Source of the DNA: Parvularculaceae bacterium
GTDB taxonomy: Bacteria; Pseudomonadota; Alphaproteobacteria; Caulobacterales; Parvularculaceae
Assembly: GCA_020446945.1 (NCBI GenBank)
Contig: JAGRDS010000011.1
Location: 62,001 to 126,000, forward strand
Length of the DNA stretch: 64,000 nt
Direction of reading: 5' to 3'
How positions within the stretch are numbered: position 1 is the stretch's first letter; every line of letters begins with the position of its first letter. The notes under the pieces are model-generated. The model made no database searches. It saw only the letters and a list, made by a program, of their open reading frames with translations, and was not told where the DNA came from. The position numbers were made by a program, and so were the translations under genes. Positions 19,107 to 28,397 of this stretch are shown one piece after another.

Positions 19107-21548
19107 TCATTCCTCGCGGGCGAGCCGCGCTTTCGTCTTTCCCCGGTGCGCTCGGGCGTTTTGCGGGTCGTCCGGCCAGTCATGTTTGGGATATTGCGCG
19201 CGCATGTCCTTCGCCATGTCGCGATAACCGCCTGTCCAGAACGCGGGAAGGTCTTTTGTCAGCGCGATCTGGCGCCGCGCCGGCGATAACAGGGAAACCG
19301 TCAACGCCGCGCGCCCGCCGGCGATCGACGGATGGGATTTCAACCCGTAAAATTCCTGCGCGCGCGCTTCGACCAAGGGCGCGCCGGGCGCAAGGTAGTC
19401 GATCGGCAAGGATGCGCCCGCCGGCGTTTTGAAACTGAGCGGCGCCAGAGCATTCAACCGTTCGCCCGCCGCCCAGTCGAGAAGCGCGCCGATATTTCGG
19501 CGAATGTCGCCGCTTTGCGGTTTGTCCAGCCCCGGCGGGTCGCCGAGCAGCGGCGCCAGCCAATTTTCCGCGCGGGCGATTAATTCCTCGTCGCCGAATT
19601 CCGGCCATTCGGCGTTGCCGAATTTGCGCAGAAGGGCGATCCGCGCCTGCGTCTGCCGAATTGCGTGCGCATTCTTGAGTATGTCGAGACCGTGTTTCGC
19701 CACTGCATCGATCAAGGCCGCGCGCGCCGTTTCGCCATTAGGGGCCGGCAAGGGAGATTCGGCCAGAATAATCGCGCCGAGCCGTTTTACGCGCACGGCT
19801 TTCAGCGCGCGCGTTTCGAATTCGAATTGCGCAAGTTCGACTGTTTCGACGCCGCCGAAGTGAAGTGCGTCTGCTTCGCTAAGCGGTGCGGCGGTGAGGA
19901 TGCGCGCAGCGGCGGCGGCGCCGGACACAACCGCAACGGCGAGCCATTTTTCTTTCGACAACGGATCGGTCTTGTTCAAATGCGCGGCGCGCCCGCCCGC
20001 GAGCAGATAGGCGCCTGGTTCATGCGCCTTGGCGCGCGCGATCATCTTCGGAAAGGCGCGCGCGATTATGCGGCCGGCTGATTCCGGCCCCGCAAAAACC
20101 TTCGAATTCGACCAGCGCGCGATCTGGTCCTTCATGGCGCGCGCGCGGTGCGAGGTCTCGCGGCGAAATCTTTGAAGCCGCTCGCAGATGTCGACGCTGT
20201 CGCCGCCAAGTCCGCGTTCGCCGGCAAGTGCGGCGATCTGCGCGGCGAGACCGCGTTCGGCCTCGCCTTCTGCGCCGGCGATCATCGCGGCGAGTCGCGG
20301 CTCAAGCGGCAGGCGCGCAATCTCGCGCCCGCGTTCTGTTAACGCCCCATTCGCGTCTATCGCGCCGATATCGCGCAGTTCCTCACGCGCGGCGGAAAGG
20401 CGCCCGGCCGGCGGCGGATCGATCCATGTCAGGCGCGCGGCATCGCGTTCGCCCCACTCGGCGAGCGCCAGTGCAAGGCCGGAGAGGTTTGAAGCGAGAA
20501 TTTCCGGCTGCGGCTCGGCCGCAAGGCCCTTTGTCGCTTCTTCGTCCCAAAGGCGATAACAAACGCCGGGCGATGTTCGTCCCGCGCGCCCCCGGCGCTG
20601 GTCGATATTGGCGCGCGATGCGCGCCGCGTAACGAGCTGGACGGCGCCGCTCGCCGCGTCATATTCGGCGATACGCGCAAGCCCCGCATCGATCACCGTA
20701 TCGACGCCGTCAATCGTCAGCGAACTTTCGGCGATGTCGGTCGCCAGAATGACTTTGCGTTTTCCCGCTGGTGCGGGCGCGACGGCGAGATCCTGTTCCG
20801 CCGGGGACAGCGCGCCGAATAAAGGCGCGATAATCGTATCGCGCGGCGCATCTTCCAGCCGTTCGGCGGTGCGCCGGATTTCACCCATGCCGGGAAGGAA
20901 AACGAGTATAGAGCCTGAGCGCTCGCGTAAGGCGCGCCGCACGGCGCGGGACGCCGAATCTTCGAGCCGATCATCGCTCCTGCCGAGATATCGGGTTTCG
21001 ACCGGAAAGGCGCGGCCCGCGCTTTCTATGACCGGCGCGCCGATGGCGCCCGCGACGCGCGCGGTGTCGAGCGTCGCCGACATGACGACAAGGCGCAGGT
21101 CGGGGCGCAGTCCGTCCTGCGCATCGAGCGCAAGCGCAAGTCCGAGATCGACATTCAGCGAACGCTCGTGAAACTCGTCGAACAAGACGGCGCCGACGCC
21201 CGACAATTCCGGATCGGACAGGATGCGCCGGGTGAATAGCCCGTCGGTTATGACCTCGATGCGCGTGCGCGATGAGACCATTTTGTCGATGCGCGTCGAA
21301 AGGCCGATTGTCTCGCCCGGTTTCTCGCCAATGCTCGCCGCCATCCGTTCAGCCGCCATGCGTGCGGCGATGCGGCGCGGCTCCAGGATCAGGATGCGTC
21401 CGCCCGAAAGCCAGCGCTCCCCGATCAGTTCAAGCGGGATACGGGTCGTCTTGCCCGCACCCGGCGGCGCGGCGAGGACAAGGCGCGAGCCGGCGTCGAG
21501 TGCGTTGCGTATGGCGGGAAGGACGGCGTCTATCGGCAGGGCGTGCAT
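19107..21548 (-). CDS. hrpB: ATP-dependent helicase HrpB
   Basis: A DEAH-type superfamily 2 helicase of 813 residues. Motif I is GAGKTT at residues 30-35, motif II is DEFH, motif III is SAT, and the QRRGRAGR motif VI is present, followed by helicase-associated and HrpB C-terminal domains. The family is widespread in proteobacteria with an unclear RNA-related role. The ATG at 21548 (MHALPID) fits homologues better than the upstream one at 21575. It converges on the transaminase with only 3 bases between the stops. Confidence 0.94.
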   Translation of the reverse strand: MHALPIDAVLPAIRNALDAGSRLVLAAPPGAGKTTRIPLELIGERWLSGGRILILEPRRIAARMAAERMAASIGEKPGETIGLSTRIDKMVSSRTRIEVITDGLFTRRILSDPELSGVGAVLFDEFHERSLNVDLGLALALDAQDGLRPDLRLVVMSATLDTARVAGAIGAPVIESAGRAFPVETRYLGRSDDRLEDSASRAVRRALRERSGSILVFLPGMGEIRRTAERLEDAPRDTIIAPLFGALSPAEQDLAVAPAPAGKRKVILATDIAESSLTIDGVDTVIDAGLARIAEYDAASGAVQLVTRRASRANIDQRRGRAGRTSPGVCYRLWDEEATKGLAAEPQPEILASNLSGLALALAEWGERDAARLTWIDPPPAGRLSAAREELRDIGAIDANGALTERGREIARLPLEPRLAAMIAGAEGEAERGLAAQIAALAGERGLGGDSVDICERLQRFRRETSHRARAMKDQIARWSNSKVFAGPESAGRIIARAFPKMIARAKAHEPGAYLLAGGRAAHLNKTDPLSKEKWLAVAVVSGAAAAARILTAAPLSEADALHFGGVETVELAQFEFETRALKAVRVKRLGAIILAESPLPAPNGETARAALIDAVAKHGLDILKNAHAIRQTQARIALLRKFGNAEWPEFGDEELIARAENWLAPLLGDPPGLDKPQSGDIRRNIGALLDWAAGERLNALAPLSFKTPAGASLPIDYLAPGAPLVEARAQEFYGLKSHPSIAGGRAALTVSLLSPARRQIALTKDLPAFWTGGYRDMAKDMRAQYPKHDWPDDPQNARAHRGKTKARLAREE

Positions 21549-21805
21549 GGAAGCGCCCTTAGCGAAATTCCGCATCGGAAAACAGATGCCGGCGCGGTGC
21601 GCTGTTCGAAGCGTCCGCGCCGTGGGTAATTTGTGTGTGTCTGCGGCATTTTTTGCAAATCGACAAAATATGAGCCGGACTTATTTCTGTGGAGATGCGA
21701 TGACGAAGGAAAGAAATACTGGACAAGATTTTCCACTATATTGCAGAACGCCGGCGGGTCATTCATGTTGGACTTCGCCCAGTTCCGGGCTTTTCCCTTT
21801 GATGC

Positions 21806-22453
21806 ATGCGAAAGCTCGAACCTCAAAAGCGCGATAATTCCGCCTCGCCGCGAGGGCGAAAGGCCGTGACGGAAATTCTGTCCGCCGCGCGCGATGTGCT
21901 TGTCGAAGAGGGGTATCCGCGTCTCACCATGCGCAACGTCGCCGATCGCGCGAATATGACCGCCGGCAATCTCTCCTATTATTACGCCAACAAGAACGAT
22001 CTTTTGCGTGATCTGCTGGAAGCGGTCATTCAGGGTCATATGGGAGATTTTGAACGTATCGCAGCGGACCGGGATCGTTCGCCGCAAGAGCGCCTTGAGG
22101 AAATGATCCGCCATATCGTCATCGAACTGTCGACGAAGGAAACGTCGGGTTTTTTTCCTGCGCTTTGGGCGCTCGCCGCCCATGACGATTTCGCGGCCGC
22201 CGAAATGACCCGCGTTTATGAGGTGCAGCGAAATGCGATGGCGCGCGTCATAGCCGATATGCGGCCCGATCTTTCCAGGAAAGATCGCGAAATTCTGGCG
22301 CTCTTTATTTCCGCCTCCATAAAAGGGCACACGATGTTTATCGGCCACAAGCGCGAAAAAGCCTCCGCCGCAGCGGCGATCGCCAATGTCGCGGCCTTTT
22401 GCCTGATAAGTCTCGTTTTGACGATCGATCCGGCGACGATTCGCGGCGTTTAG
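21806..22453 (+). CDS. TetR/AcrR family transcriptional regulator
   Basis: The 215-residue product has an N-terminal TetR helix-turn-helix (about residues 20-70; LTMRNVADRANMTAGNLSYYYANKNDLL, the YY pair being the recognition-helix end) and a helical ligand-binding C-terminus. A basic leader precedes the DNA-binding domain. Ribosome binding at the ATG at 21806 is weak. Its target is not apparent; the nearest downstream genes are csoR and the acyl-CoA carboxylase. The 257 bases between hrpB and this gene hold no other credible reading frame. Confidence 0.9.
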   Translation: MRKLEPQKRDNSASPRGRKAVTEILSAARDVLVEEGYPRLTMRNVADRANMTAGNLSYYYANKNDLLRDLLEAVIQGHMGDFERIAADRDRSPQERLEEMIRHIVIELSTKETSGFFPALWALAAHDDFAAAEMTRVYEVQRNAMARVIADMRPDLSRKDREILALFISASIKGHTMFIGHKREKASAAAAIANVAAFCLISLVLTIDPATIRGV

Positions 22454-22567
22454 GCCGGTGAAGCTGACAAAAGTCAGCGCGCTGCGCCGAAGGCGCCCAT
22501 CGCGAAATCGTCGGCCGATCTGGGCGTTCGAATGCGGCGCTTTACTTGCGGCCGATTTCGTCCCTAA

Positions 22568-22585
22568 ATACCCGGTACGGGGTAT
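22568..22585. promoter_or_regulatory. CsoR-type copper operator
   Basis: The 18-base element has perfect 6-base inverted arms, ATACCC and GGGTAT, around a GTAC centre with one mismatched base on each side. This is the layout of type 1 CsoR operators. It ends 7 bases before the ATG of the CsoR gene, so binding would block the promoter or initiation of the regulator's own gene. Confidence 0.8.
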
Positions 22586-22592
22586 AAGAACC

Positions 22593-22871
22593 ATGATTAC
22601 CGCAAATACGAAAGCCGCCGCCGCTAGGCGCCTCGCCCGCATTGAGGGCCAGGTCCGCGGCGTTGCGCGCATGGTCGACGAAGGGCGTTATTGCATTGAC
22701 GTCGTGCGCCAGGTTCAAGCGATCAAGGCCGCGCTTTCCAGCCTCGAAAGCGTAATTCTCGATGACCATATCGACACATGCGTCGAGACCGCCCTTAAAG
22801 GCGACAATGTCGGCGACCGCAGGGCGAAGGTTGAAGAACTGGTTGCGGTCCTCGGCGGCAGGAAACGCTGA
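22593..22871 (+). CDS. csoR: Copper-sensing repressor CsoR (DUF156 family)
   Basis: The 92-residue helical repressor carries Cys34, His59 and Cys63, the same C-x24-H-x3-C spacing as the Cu(I) ligands of Mycobacterium CsoR (36/61/65), which separates it from FrmR and RcnR members. The RLARIEGQVRGVARMV start is the family signature. The ATG at 22593 lies directly behind the palindromic operator at 22568-22585; an open frame from 22458 would run through that operator and is less likely. No copper ATPase or chaperone gene is adjacent, so its regulon must lie elsewhere or be only itself. Confidence 0.9.
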   Translation: MITANTKAAAARRLARIEGQVRGVARMVDEGRYCIDVVRQVQAIKAALSSLESVILDDHIDTCVETALKGDNVGDRRAKVEELVAVLGGRKR

Positions 22872-22967
22872 CCGCGGCGACATACGCCGGTTTACTGCGT
22901 CATGCTGTAGCGGCGCGATCCGTGTCCGGCTAAATGCGGATAACCGATCTGCGATTGTGGAGCGCTG

Positions 22968-24584
22968 ATGCCCGTTTTCAAAAGCGATATCGATACTCGC
23001 TCGGATGAGTTCGCAGCCAACAGGGCGGCGCATCTTCGCCTGATAGAGGAGTTTCGCGGTCTCGAATACAGGATCGTCGAAACATCGTCGCGTGCGAAAG
23101 CGAAATTTGAAAAACGCGGACAATTATTGCCGCGGGAACGCCTCGCGCTCGTGCTGGATCGCGGCGCGCCGTTTCTCGAACTTGCAACGCTTTGCGGCTA
23201 CAAGATGCACGATGATGACGGCGGCGCCAATATTTCCGGCGGCGGCGGCATTTCCGGCGTCGGGTTCATTTCGGGCGTGCGCTGCGTCGTCTCGGCGTCT
23301 GATTCCGGGATCAAGGGCGGAGCGGCGACGCCGATGGGCGTTCACAAGGCGTTGCGCGCGCAGGAAATCGCGTTGCAGCAAAAGCTTCCCTTCATTCAGC
23401 TTATTGAAAGCGCCGGCGCGAATCTTTTCCGCCAGTCGGAAATGTTCGTGCCGGGCGGGCGAACGTTCGCAAACCTTGCACGGCTTTCGGCATCCGGTTG
23501 TCCGGTAATCTCGGTCGTTCACGGCTCGTCGACGGCGGGCGGCGCCTATCAAACCGGACTGTCCGATTATGTAGTCGTCGTGCGCGGCCGCTCAAAGGTG
23601 TTTCTCGCCGGGCCGCCGCTTTTGAAAGCGGCGACCGGCGAAATCGCGACGGATGAAGATCTCGGCGGCGCGCAGATGCATTTTCATGTCTCCGGCACGG
23701 CCGACTATATGGCCGAAGATGACGCAGACGGCTTGCGGATCGCGCGAGAGATCGTCGCAAAATTGCAGTGGAACAAGGAGCAGGCCGCGAATGCGCGCAC
23801 GTATCGCGAACCGCTCTACGATCCGGATGAGATATTGGGTGTCACGCCGGCCGATTATCGAACGCCCTATGACGTGCGCGAGAACATTGCTCGGATCGTT
23901 GATGGTTCCGACATGCTGGGGTTCAAAGACGGATACGGCGCCGCGACGGTTTGCGTTAACGCGGAAATCGCCGGGCGCGCCGTCGGCGTTATCTCCAATA
24001 ACGGCCCGATTGACGCCGATGGCGCTGCGAAGGCGGCGCAGTTCATCCAGTTGCAATCCCAGGCGGGGACGCCGGTCGTATTCCTGCAAAACACCACCGG
24101 CTTTCTTGTCGGCGCGGATGCGGAACGGCGCGGCATCGTCAAGCACGGCAGCAAGATGATCCAGGCGGTCACAAATATGACGACGCCGAAAATAACCCTG
24201 CATATCGGGGCGTCGTTCGGCGCCGGAAATTATGGCATGTGCGGGCGCGCATTCGATCCCGCCTTCATTTTCGCATGGCCGAACAACCGCATCGCCGTCA
24301 TGGGCGGCGAGCAGGCGGCGAAGACAATGCGCATCGTCGGTGAGGAGAGCGCGAAAAAGCGCGGCGAAGAACCGAATGCGGCGTATTTCGACGCAATGGC
24401 GAAAACGATTACGGAAAAATATGACGAGGAAAGCCGCGCGCTTTTCGCAACCGCGCGGCTTTGGGATGACGGTCTGATCGACCCGCGCGATTCGCGAAAA
24501 GTCCTCGCATTTTGCCTCGACACGGTTGCGGAAGCGGATGCGCGACGTTTGCGACCGAATATTTTCGGCGTAGCGAGAATGTGA
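22968..24584 (+). CDS. Acyl-CoA carboxylase carboxyltransferase (beta) subunit
   Basis: This 538-residue protein has tandem crotonase-like carboxyltransferase domains (about 30-270 and 285-530), with the SAGANLF and GSSTAGGAY oxyanion-site stretches in the first and GASFGAGNYGMCGRA in the second. It transfers carboxyl from biotin to an acyl-CoA and resembles methylcrotonyl-CoA and geranyl-CoA carboxylase beta subunits. A GGAG ribosome binding site precedes the ATG. The matching biotin-carrying subunit follows at 24685. Substrate is not certain: a branched or ring-derived acyl-CoA fits the neighbourhood. Confidence 0.92.
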   Translation: MPVFKSDIDTRSDEFAANRAAHLRLIEEFRGLEYRIVETSSRAKAKFEKRGQLLPRERLALVLDRGAPFLELATLCGYKMHDDDGGANISGGGGISGVGFISGVRCVVSASDSGIKGGAATPMGVHKALRAQEIALQQKLPFIQLIESAGANLFRQSEMFVPGGRTFANLARLSASGCPVISVVHGSSTAGGAYQTGLSDYVVVVRGRSKVFLAGPPLLKAATGEIATDEDLGGAQMHFHVSGTADYMAEDDADGLRIAREIVAKLQWNKEQAANARTYREPLYDPDEILGVTPADYRTPYDVRENIARIVDGSDMLGFKDGYGAATVCVNAEIAGRAVGVISNNGPIDADGAAKAAQFIQLQSQAGTPVVFLQNTTGFLVGADAERRGIVKHGSKMIQAVTNMTTPKITLHIGASFGAGNYGMCGRAFDPAFIFAWPNNRIAVMGGEQAAKTMRIVGEESAKKRGEEPNAAYFDAMAKTITEKYDEESRALFATARLWDDGLIDPRDSRKVLAFCLDTVAEADARRLRPNIFGVARM

Positions 24585-24684
24585 TGATGACGCAAAACTT
24601 TCCCGCGCAACGCAAGACGCCGATGCGCCATCGCCTGCGCAAAAAAACGACATGCAGCCCGGATGCAAGCCGCCCGGAGCGATC

Positions 24685-26655
24685 ATGAGAGCAATCGGCA
24701 AAGTCCTGATCGCCAATCGCGGCGAAATTGCAATCCGTATCATGAAAACGGCGAAGGCGCGTGGCGTCAGAACCGTCGCGGTCTATTCGGACGCCGATGT
24801 GAACGCGGCCCATGCGCGCTTCGCCGACGAGGCGGTGCGCATAGGCCCCGCTGACGCGGCGCAAAGCTACCTGAATATCGCCGCCGTCATGGAGGCGGCG
24901 GCGCGCTGCGGCGCCGATGCCGTTCATCCAGGTTACGGCTTCCTGTCGGAGCGCGCGGACTTCGCTGCGGCGTGCGAGAATCGCGGCGTTGTCTTTATTG
25001 GCCCGCCCGCATCTGCGATCGCGGCGATGGGCGACAAGGCGCAAGCGAAGCGGCGAATGATCGCCGCCGGCGTGCCGTGCATTCCCGGCTATGAGGGCGA
25101 GGATCAATCTGTCGCGCGATTTGAAGAGGCCGCCGAAGACATCGGATTTCCGTTGATGCTGAAAGCCAGCGCCGGCGGCGGCGGGCGCGGGCAGCGCATC
25201 GTTCGCGCGCGCGATGAATTGGCGGATGCGATCGCATCGGCGCGGCGCGAAGCGAGAAACGCTTTCGGCGATGACAGGCTTATTGTCGAGAAAGCGGTCG
25301 CGGGTGCGCGCCATGTCGAAATTCAGGTGTTGGCGGACGCGCACGCAAACAGCCTTTATCTCGGCGAGCGCGATTGTTCGCTGCAACGCCGGCGCCAGAA
25401 GGTCATTGAAGAAGCGCCGTCGCCGGCGATCAGCGCAGATACGCGAAAGCGTATGGGCGCGGCAGCCCTGGAGGCGGCGCGTGCTGTCGGTTATCAAAAC
25501 GCGGGAACGGTCGAGTTCCTGCTCGATCCTGATACTGACAAGTTTTATTTTCTTGAGATGAATACGCGCCTGCAGGTCGAGCATCCCGTAACGGAGATGA
25601 CGACCGGTCTTGACCTTGTCGCAATGCAGTTCGACATCGCGGAAGGAAAGAAACTGACGCTCGCACAGGAAGATATCCGCCTCGACGGCTGGGCGATGGA
25701 GGCGCGGCTATATGCGGAAGATCCCGCATCCGGTTTCCTGCCGCAAACGGGAAGGGTCGCCGTCTGGCGTTCATCGGCCGCGGCCCGCGTCGATGCGGGG
25801 GTCGAAGAGGGCGACGAGATTTCGGCCCATTACGATCCGATGATCGCCAAGATTATCGTTCACGCCGCCTCGCGCGACGAGGCGCGGGGAAAACTCGTTT
25901 CAGCGTTGAAGGACACCTTGTTGCTCGGCGTCGTGAACAATCGCGATTTCCTGATCAATCTCGTTGAGGATGCGGCGTTTGCGAGGGGGGAGGCGGCAAC
26001 CGATTATATCGAAAAAAATGTCGAACGTCTTACGAAACGAAAGCCGCCGGGCGGCGAGGCGGCGCTGGCGATTGTCGCGGCGGCGCTCATCGATCGCCCG
26101 TTCGGCGATCTGCTGACCGGCTGGAATTCGCGCGGCGCATCGGGCTTTCCATTGTTCCTCGCGCGCCCGGATGGCGAGACGGTGCGCGCAAAAGCGAGCA
26201 TTGTCGGCGATCGCGTTTGCATATCCGACGGCGAAAAATCCTTTGCGATCGAACTGATGGAAAAAGACGATTTGAATGTCGTCTTTCGCAGCGTGCAAGG
26301 CGAAGGGCGCGCAAGGTTCCACCGCGACGGCGCGACCATCGACATCGAATGCGATGGCGCCTCGGCGCGATATGTCGACCTTTCGCTTGCGCCGGCGGAG
26401 CAGGAAGCCGCCGGCGGCGATATCATCAAGGCGCCGATGGCCGGCGCCGTTTCGAACATGGCGGTCAAGGCCGGCGACCATGTGGCGAAGGGCCAGACGC
26501 TCGCTACGATCGAGGCGATGAAAATGGAACACCAGTTGAAGGCTCCGCGCGACGGCGTTGTCGCCGAAACGTTTGCGAGAACAGGCGATCAGGTCGCGAT
26601 ACGCGCTGAAATCGTTTCGCTGGCGCCGGAAGCGCCGAAAGGGACGGGGAGGTAA
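24685..26655 (+). CDS. Acyl-CoA carboxylase biotin carboxylase/BCCP (alpha) subunit
   Basis: The 656-residue protein starts with a biotin carboxylase (KVLIANRGEIAIRI at 5-18, ATP-grasp core to about 445), then a linker domain and a C-terminal biotinyl carrier domain with the EAMKMEH motif; Lys613 is the biotinylation site. It carboxylates biotin using ATP and bicarbonate and hands the carboxyl to the 22968 product. The ATG at 24685 gives the family N-terminus; the upstream start at 24652 adds 11 residues. It is followed after 3 bases by the keto acid cleavage enzyme, so the three are one operon. Confidence 0.93.
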   Translation: MRAIGKVLIANRGEIAIRIMKTAKARGVRTVAVYSDADVNAAHARFADEAVRIGPADAAQSYLNIAAVMEAAARCGADAVHPGYGFLSERADFAAACENRGVVFIGPPASAIAAMGDKAQAKRRMIAAGVPCIPGYEGEDQSVARFEEAAEDIGFPLMLKASAGGGGRGQRIVRARDELADAIASARREARNAFGDDRLIVEKAVAGARHVEIQVLADAHANSLYLGERDCSLQRRRQKVIEEAPSPAISADTRKRMGAAALEAARAVGYQNAGTVEFLLDPDTDKFYFLEMNTRLQVEHPVTEMTTGLDLVAMQFDIAEGKKLTLAQEDIRLDGWAMEARLYAEDPASGFLPQTGRVAVWRSSAAARVDAGVEEGDEISAHYDPMIAKIIVHAASRDEARGKLVSALKDTLLLGVVNNRDFLINLVEDAAFARGEAATDYIEKNVERLTKRKPPGGEAALAIVAAALIDRPFGDLLTGWNSRGASGFPLFLARPDGETVRAKASIVGDRVCISDGEKSFAIELMEKDDLNVVFRSVQGEGRARFHRDGATIDIECDGASARYVDLSLAPAEQEAAGGDIIKAPMAGAVSNMAVKAGDHVAKGQTLATIEAMKMEHQLKAPRDGVVAETFARTGDQVAIRAEIVSLAPEAPKGTGR

Positions 26656-26658
26656 GAT

Positions 26659-27525
26659 ATGCCGGAAAAAGCCGTTATCACCTGTGCATTGACGGGCGTT
26701 CTCACCAATCCGAAGCAGCATCCGGTTCCGGTGACGCCCGAGCAAATGGCGCGGGAGGCGAGACGCGCCTATAACGCCGGCGCGTCCATCATGCATGTCC
26801 ATTACCGCGATCAGCGCGAGGGCATGGGTCATCTGCCGACATGGGATGCGGCCATCTGCAACGAGATAAACGAAGCGATCCGCGCGGCGTGCCCCGGCGT
26901 CGTCATCAACATGACCACAGGCGTCGTCGGACCGGATTACGATTTCGTTCTTGATTATCTGCGCGCCTGCAAACCGGAAATGGCGGCGTGTAACGCCGGC
27001 ACGCTCAATTATCTCAAGACCAGAAAGGACGGCTCATGGGCGTGGCCGCCGATGGTTTTCGACAATCCGGTGTCGAAGGTCACGGACTTTATCAATGTGA
27101 TGAAGGAGATCGGCGCGGCGCCGGAATTCGAATGTTTCGATATCGGCATCGTGCGTTCGGTCGGTCTTTATATTGAAAACGGCATGAGCGATAACGCCGA
27201 CTATAATTTCGTAATGGGCGTCGCTTCGGGCATGCCGGCCGATCCCGAACTCCTGCCTTTGCTGATCAAGTACAAGAAACCGGGTTGCTCCTGGCAGGCG
27301 ACAGTGATCGGCCGCTCGGACGTCTGGCCCGTGCATCGGCGCGCAGCCGAACTGGGCGGCAATCTGCGCACCGGCCTTGAGGACTGTTTTTATCTTCCAA
27401 ACGCGGAAAAGGCGACGTCGAACGGCGCGATGATTGAAGCGCTCGCGCGCTGCGCCGCTGAAGCCGGTCGCGCGGTCGCCTCGCCCGCCGAGGCGCGCGC
27501 CATGCTGGGATTGGCGCCCGCGTAG
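26659..27525 (+). CDS. Beta-keto acid cleavage enzyme (BKACE, DUF849; Kce-like)
   Basis: A TIM-barrel zinc enzyme of 288 residues in the 3-keto-5-aminohexanoate cleavage family. Such enzymes condense a beta-keto acid with acetyl-CoA and release acetoacetate plus a new acyl-CoA. The zinc-binding histidines are in MHVHYRD (about 46-52), and the VINMTTG and CNAGTLNY barrel strands are intact. A GGGGAGGT ribosome binding site is present, 3 bases behind the carboxylase alpha gene. The BKACE substrate range is broad; here it would handle a keto acid from the catabolic island. Confidence 0.9.
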   Translation: MPEKAVITCALTGVLTNPKQHPVPVTPEQMAREARRAYNAGASIMHVHYRDQREGMGHLPTWDAAICNEINEAIRAACPGVVINMTTGVVGPDYDFVLDYLRACKPEMAACNAGTLNYLKTRKDGSWAWPPMVFDNPVSKVTDFINVMKEIGAAPEFECFDIGIVRSVGLYIENGMSDNADYNFVMGVASGMPADPELLPLLIKYKKPGCSWQATVIGRSDVWPVHRRAAELGGNLRTGLEDCFYLPNAEKATSNGAMIEALARCAAEAGRAVASPAEARAMLGLAPA

Positions 27526-27556
27526 TTGCAAAATACCCTGACAGGACTCCGCGCCG

Positions 27557-28255
27557 TCAAATCAGGCGCCAATCGACGATATCGCCGATCCACACACTCT
27601 CAACGTCTCCGTCGTTAATCCATGCGACTTCTGCGTGAGTGGGAATGAGGCGTCCGCCGCAATGTCTATAGTCGGAAAAAACGCCGCGCCAGGGTTGGCG
27701 AACGAACGCGCCGCCAACCTCCCTGGGGCGGTCGGCGGCGAAAACCTGCTCGACCAAACCGTCTTTACCGAGAGTAATTTCCACCTCTGCGAAGGCGTGG
27801 CCGGTTTTGGCCGATAGGGTGAAACGCCGCTCGTCGCGCGCCGTCCATAAGAGCGACGTGTTCGACAGAATCGCATCGGGCGCCCAGGCAAGCTCGGCGA
27901 GGTAACGCATCAGTTCGCCGCAGGCGAGTTCGTGCGTGCGCCGCGCACGCACGATCGGCGCGACGCCGAACAGGCTGACATTGAGCGCGCCGCGTTCGCC
28001 GTTAAAGGCGTCCTTGATGCGGACAGCGCCAAAAGGCCCCGTTTCCGCGATCCACCTGAATGCGCATCTGTTCGTCTCGATGTGCTGGCGCGCTTTGAAC
28101 TTCATCCATCCGGATGCGCCGTCGCGACGCATCCGGCCGTTCTGCAAAAGTCTCACATGGGTGAAACCGGCGCTTTCGTCGCAACAAAGCCGTTCAGCGA
28201 GGCGTCGGACAGCGCCGGGAATGCGGCCTGGTTCAATTTGCGGGCGTCTATCCAT
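27557..28255 (-). CDS. DUF6544-like protein of unknown function
   Basis: The 232-residue product has features I associate with DUF6544: an RMRRDGASGWMKFKARQ strand pair, an RIKDAF segment, ELMRYLAELAWAPDAIL, and a closing DYRHCGGRLIPTHAEVAW. No catalytic motif is evident. The ATG at 28255 has a GGAG ribosome binding site 6 bases away and was preferred over ATGs at 28294 and 28351. It is the only minus-strand gene within the carboxylase-IorAB stretch and is divergent from iorA, with 142 bases between. Confidence 0.7.
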   Translation of the reverse strand: MDRRPQIEPGRIPGAVRRLAERLCCDESAGFTHVRLLQNGRMRRDGASGWMKFKARQHIETNRCAFRWIAETGPFGAVRIKDAFNGERGALNVSLFGVAPIVRARRTHELACGELMRYLAELAWAPDAILSNTSLLWTARDERRFTLSAKTGHAFAEVEITLGKDGLVEQVFAADRPREVGGAFVRQPWRGVFSDYRHCGGRLIPTHAEVAWINDGDVESVWIGDIVDWRLI

Positions 28256-28397
28256 AATCGCTCCGATATCGCGCCGCTCCGCATGAGCGGACATGCGCCA
28301 TTTCCCGCAAAAGGCCGAAAATATGTTATCGAATATCAATTGAAAAATCAAATATTATGAAATAGCGTGCGCACGGGAAGGAAAAGGGGTTGGCGCT

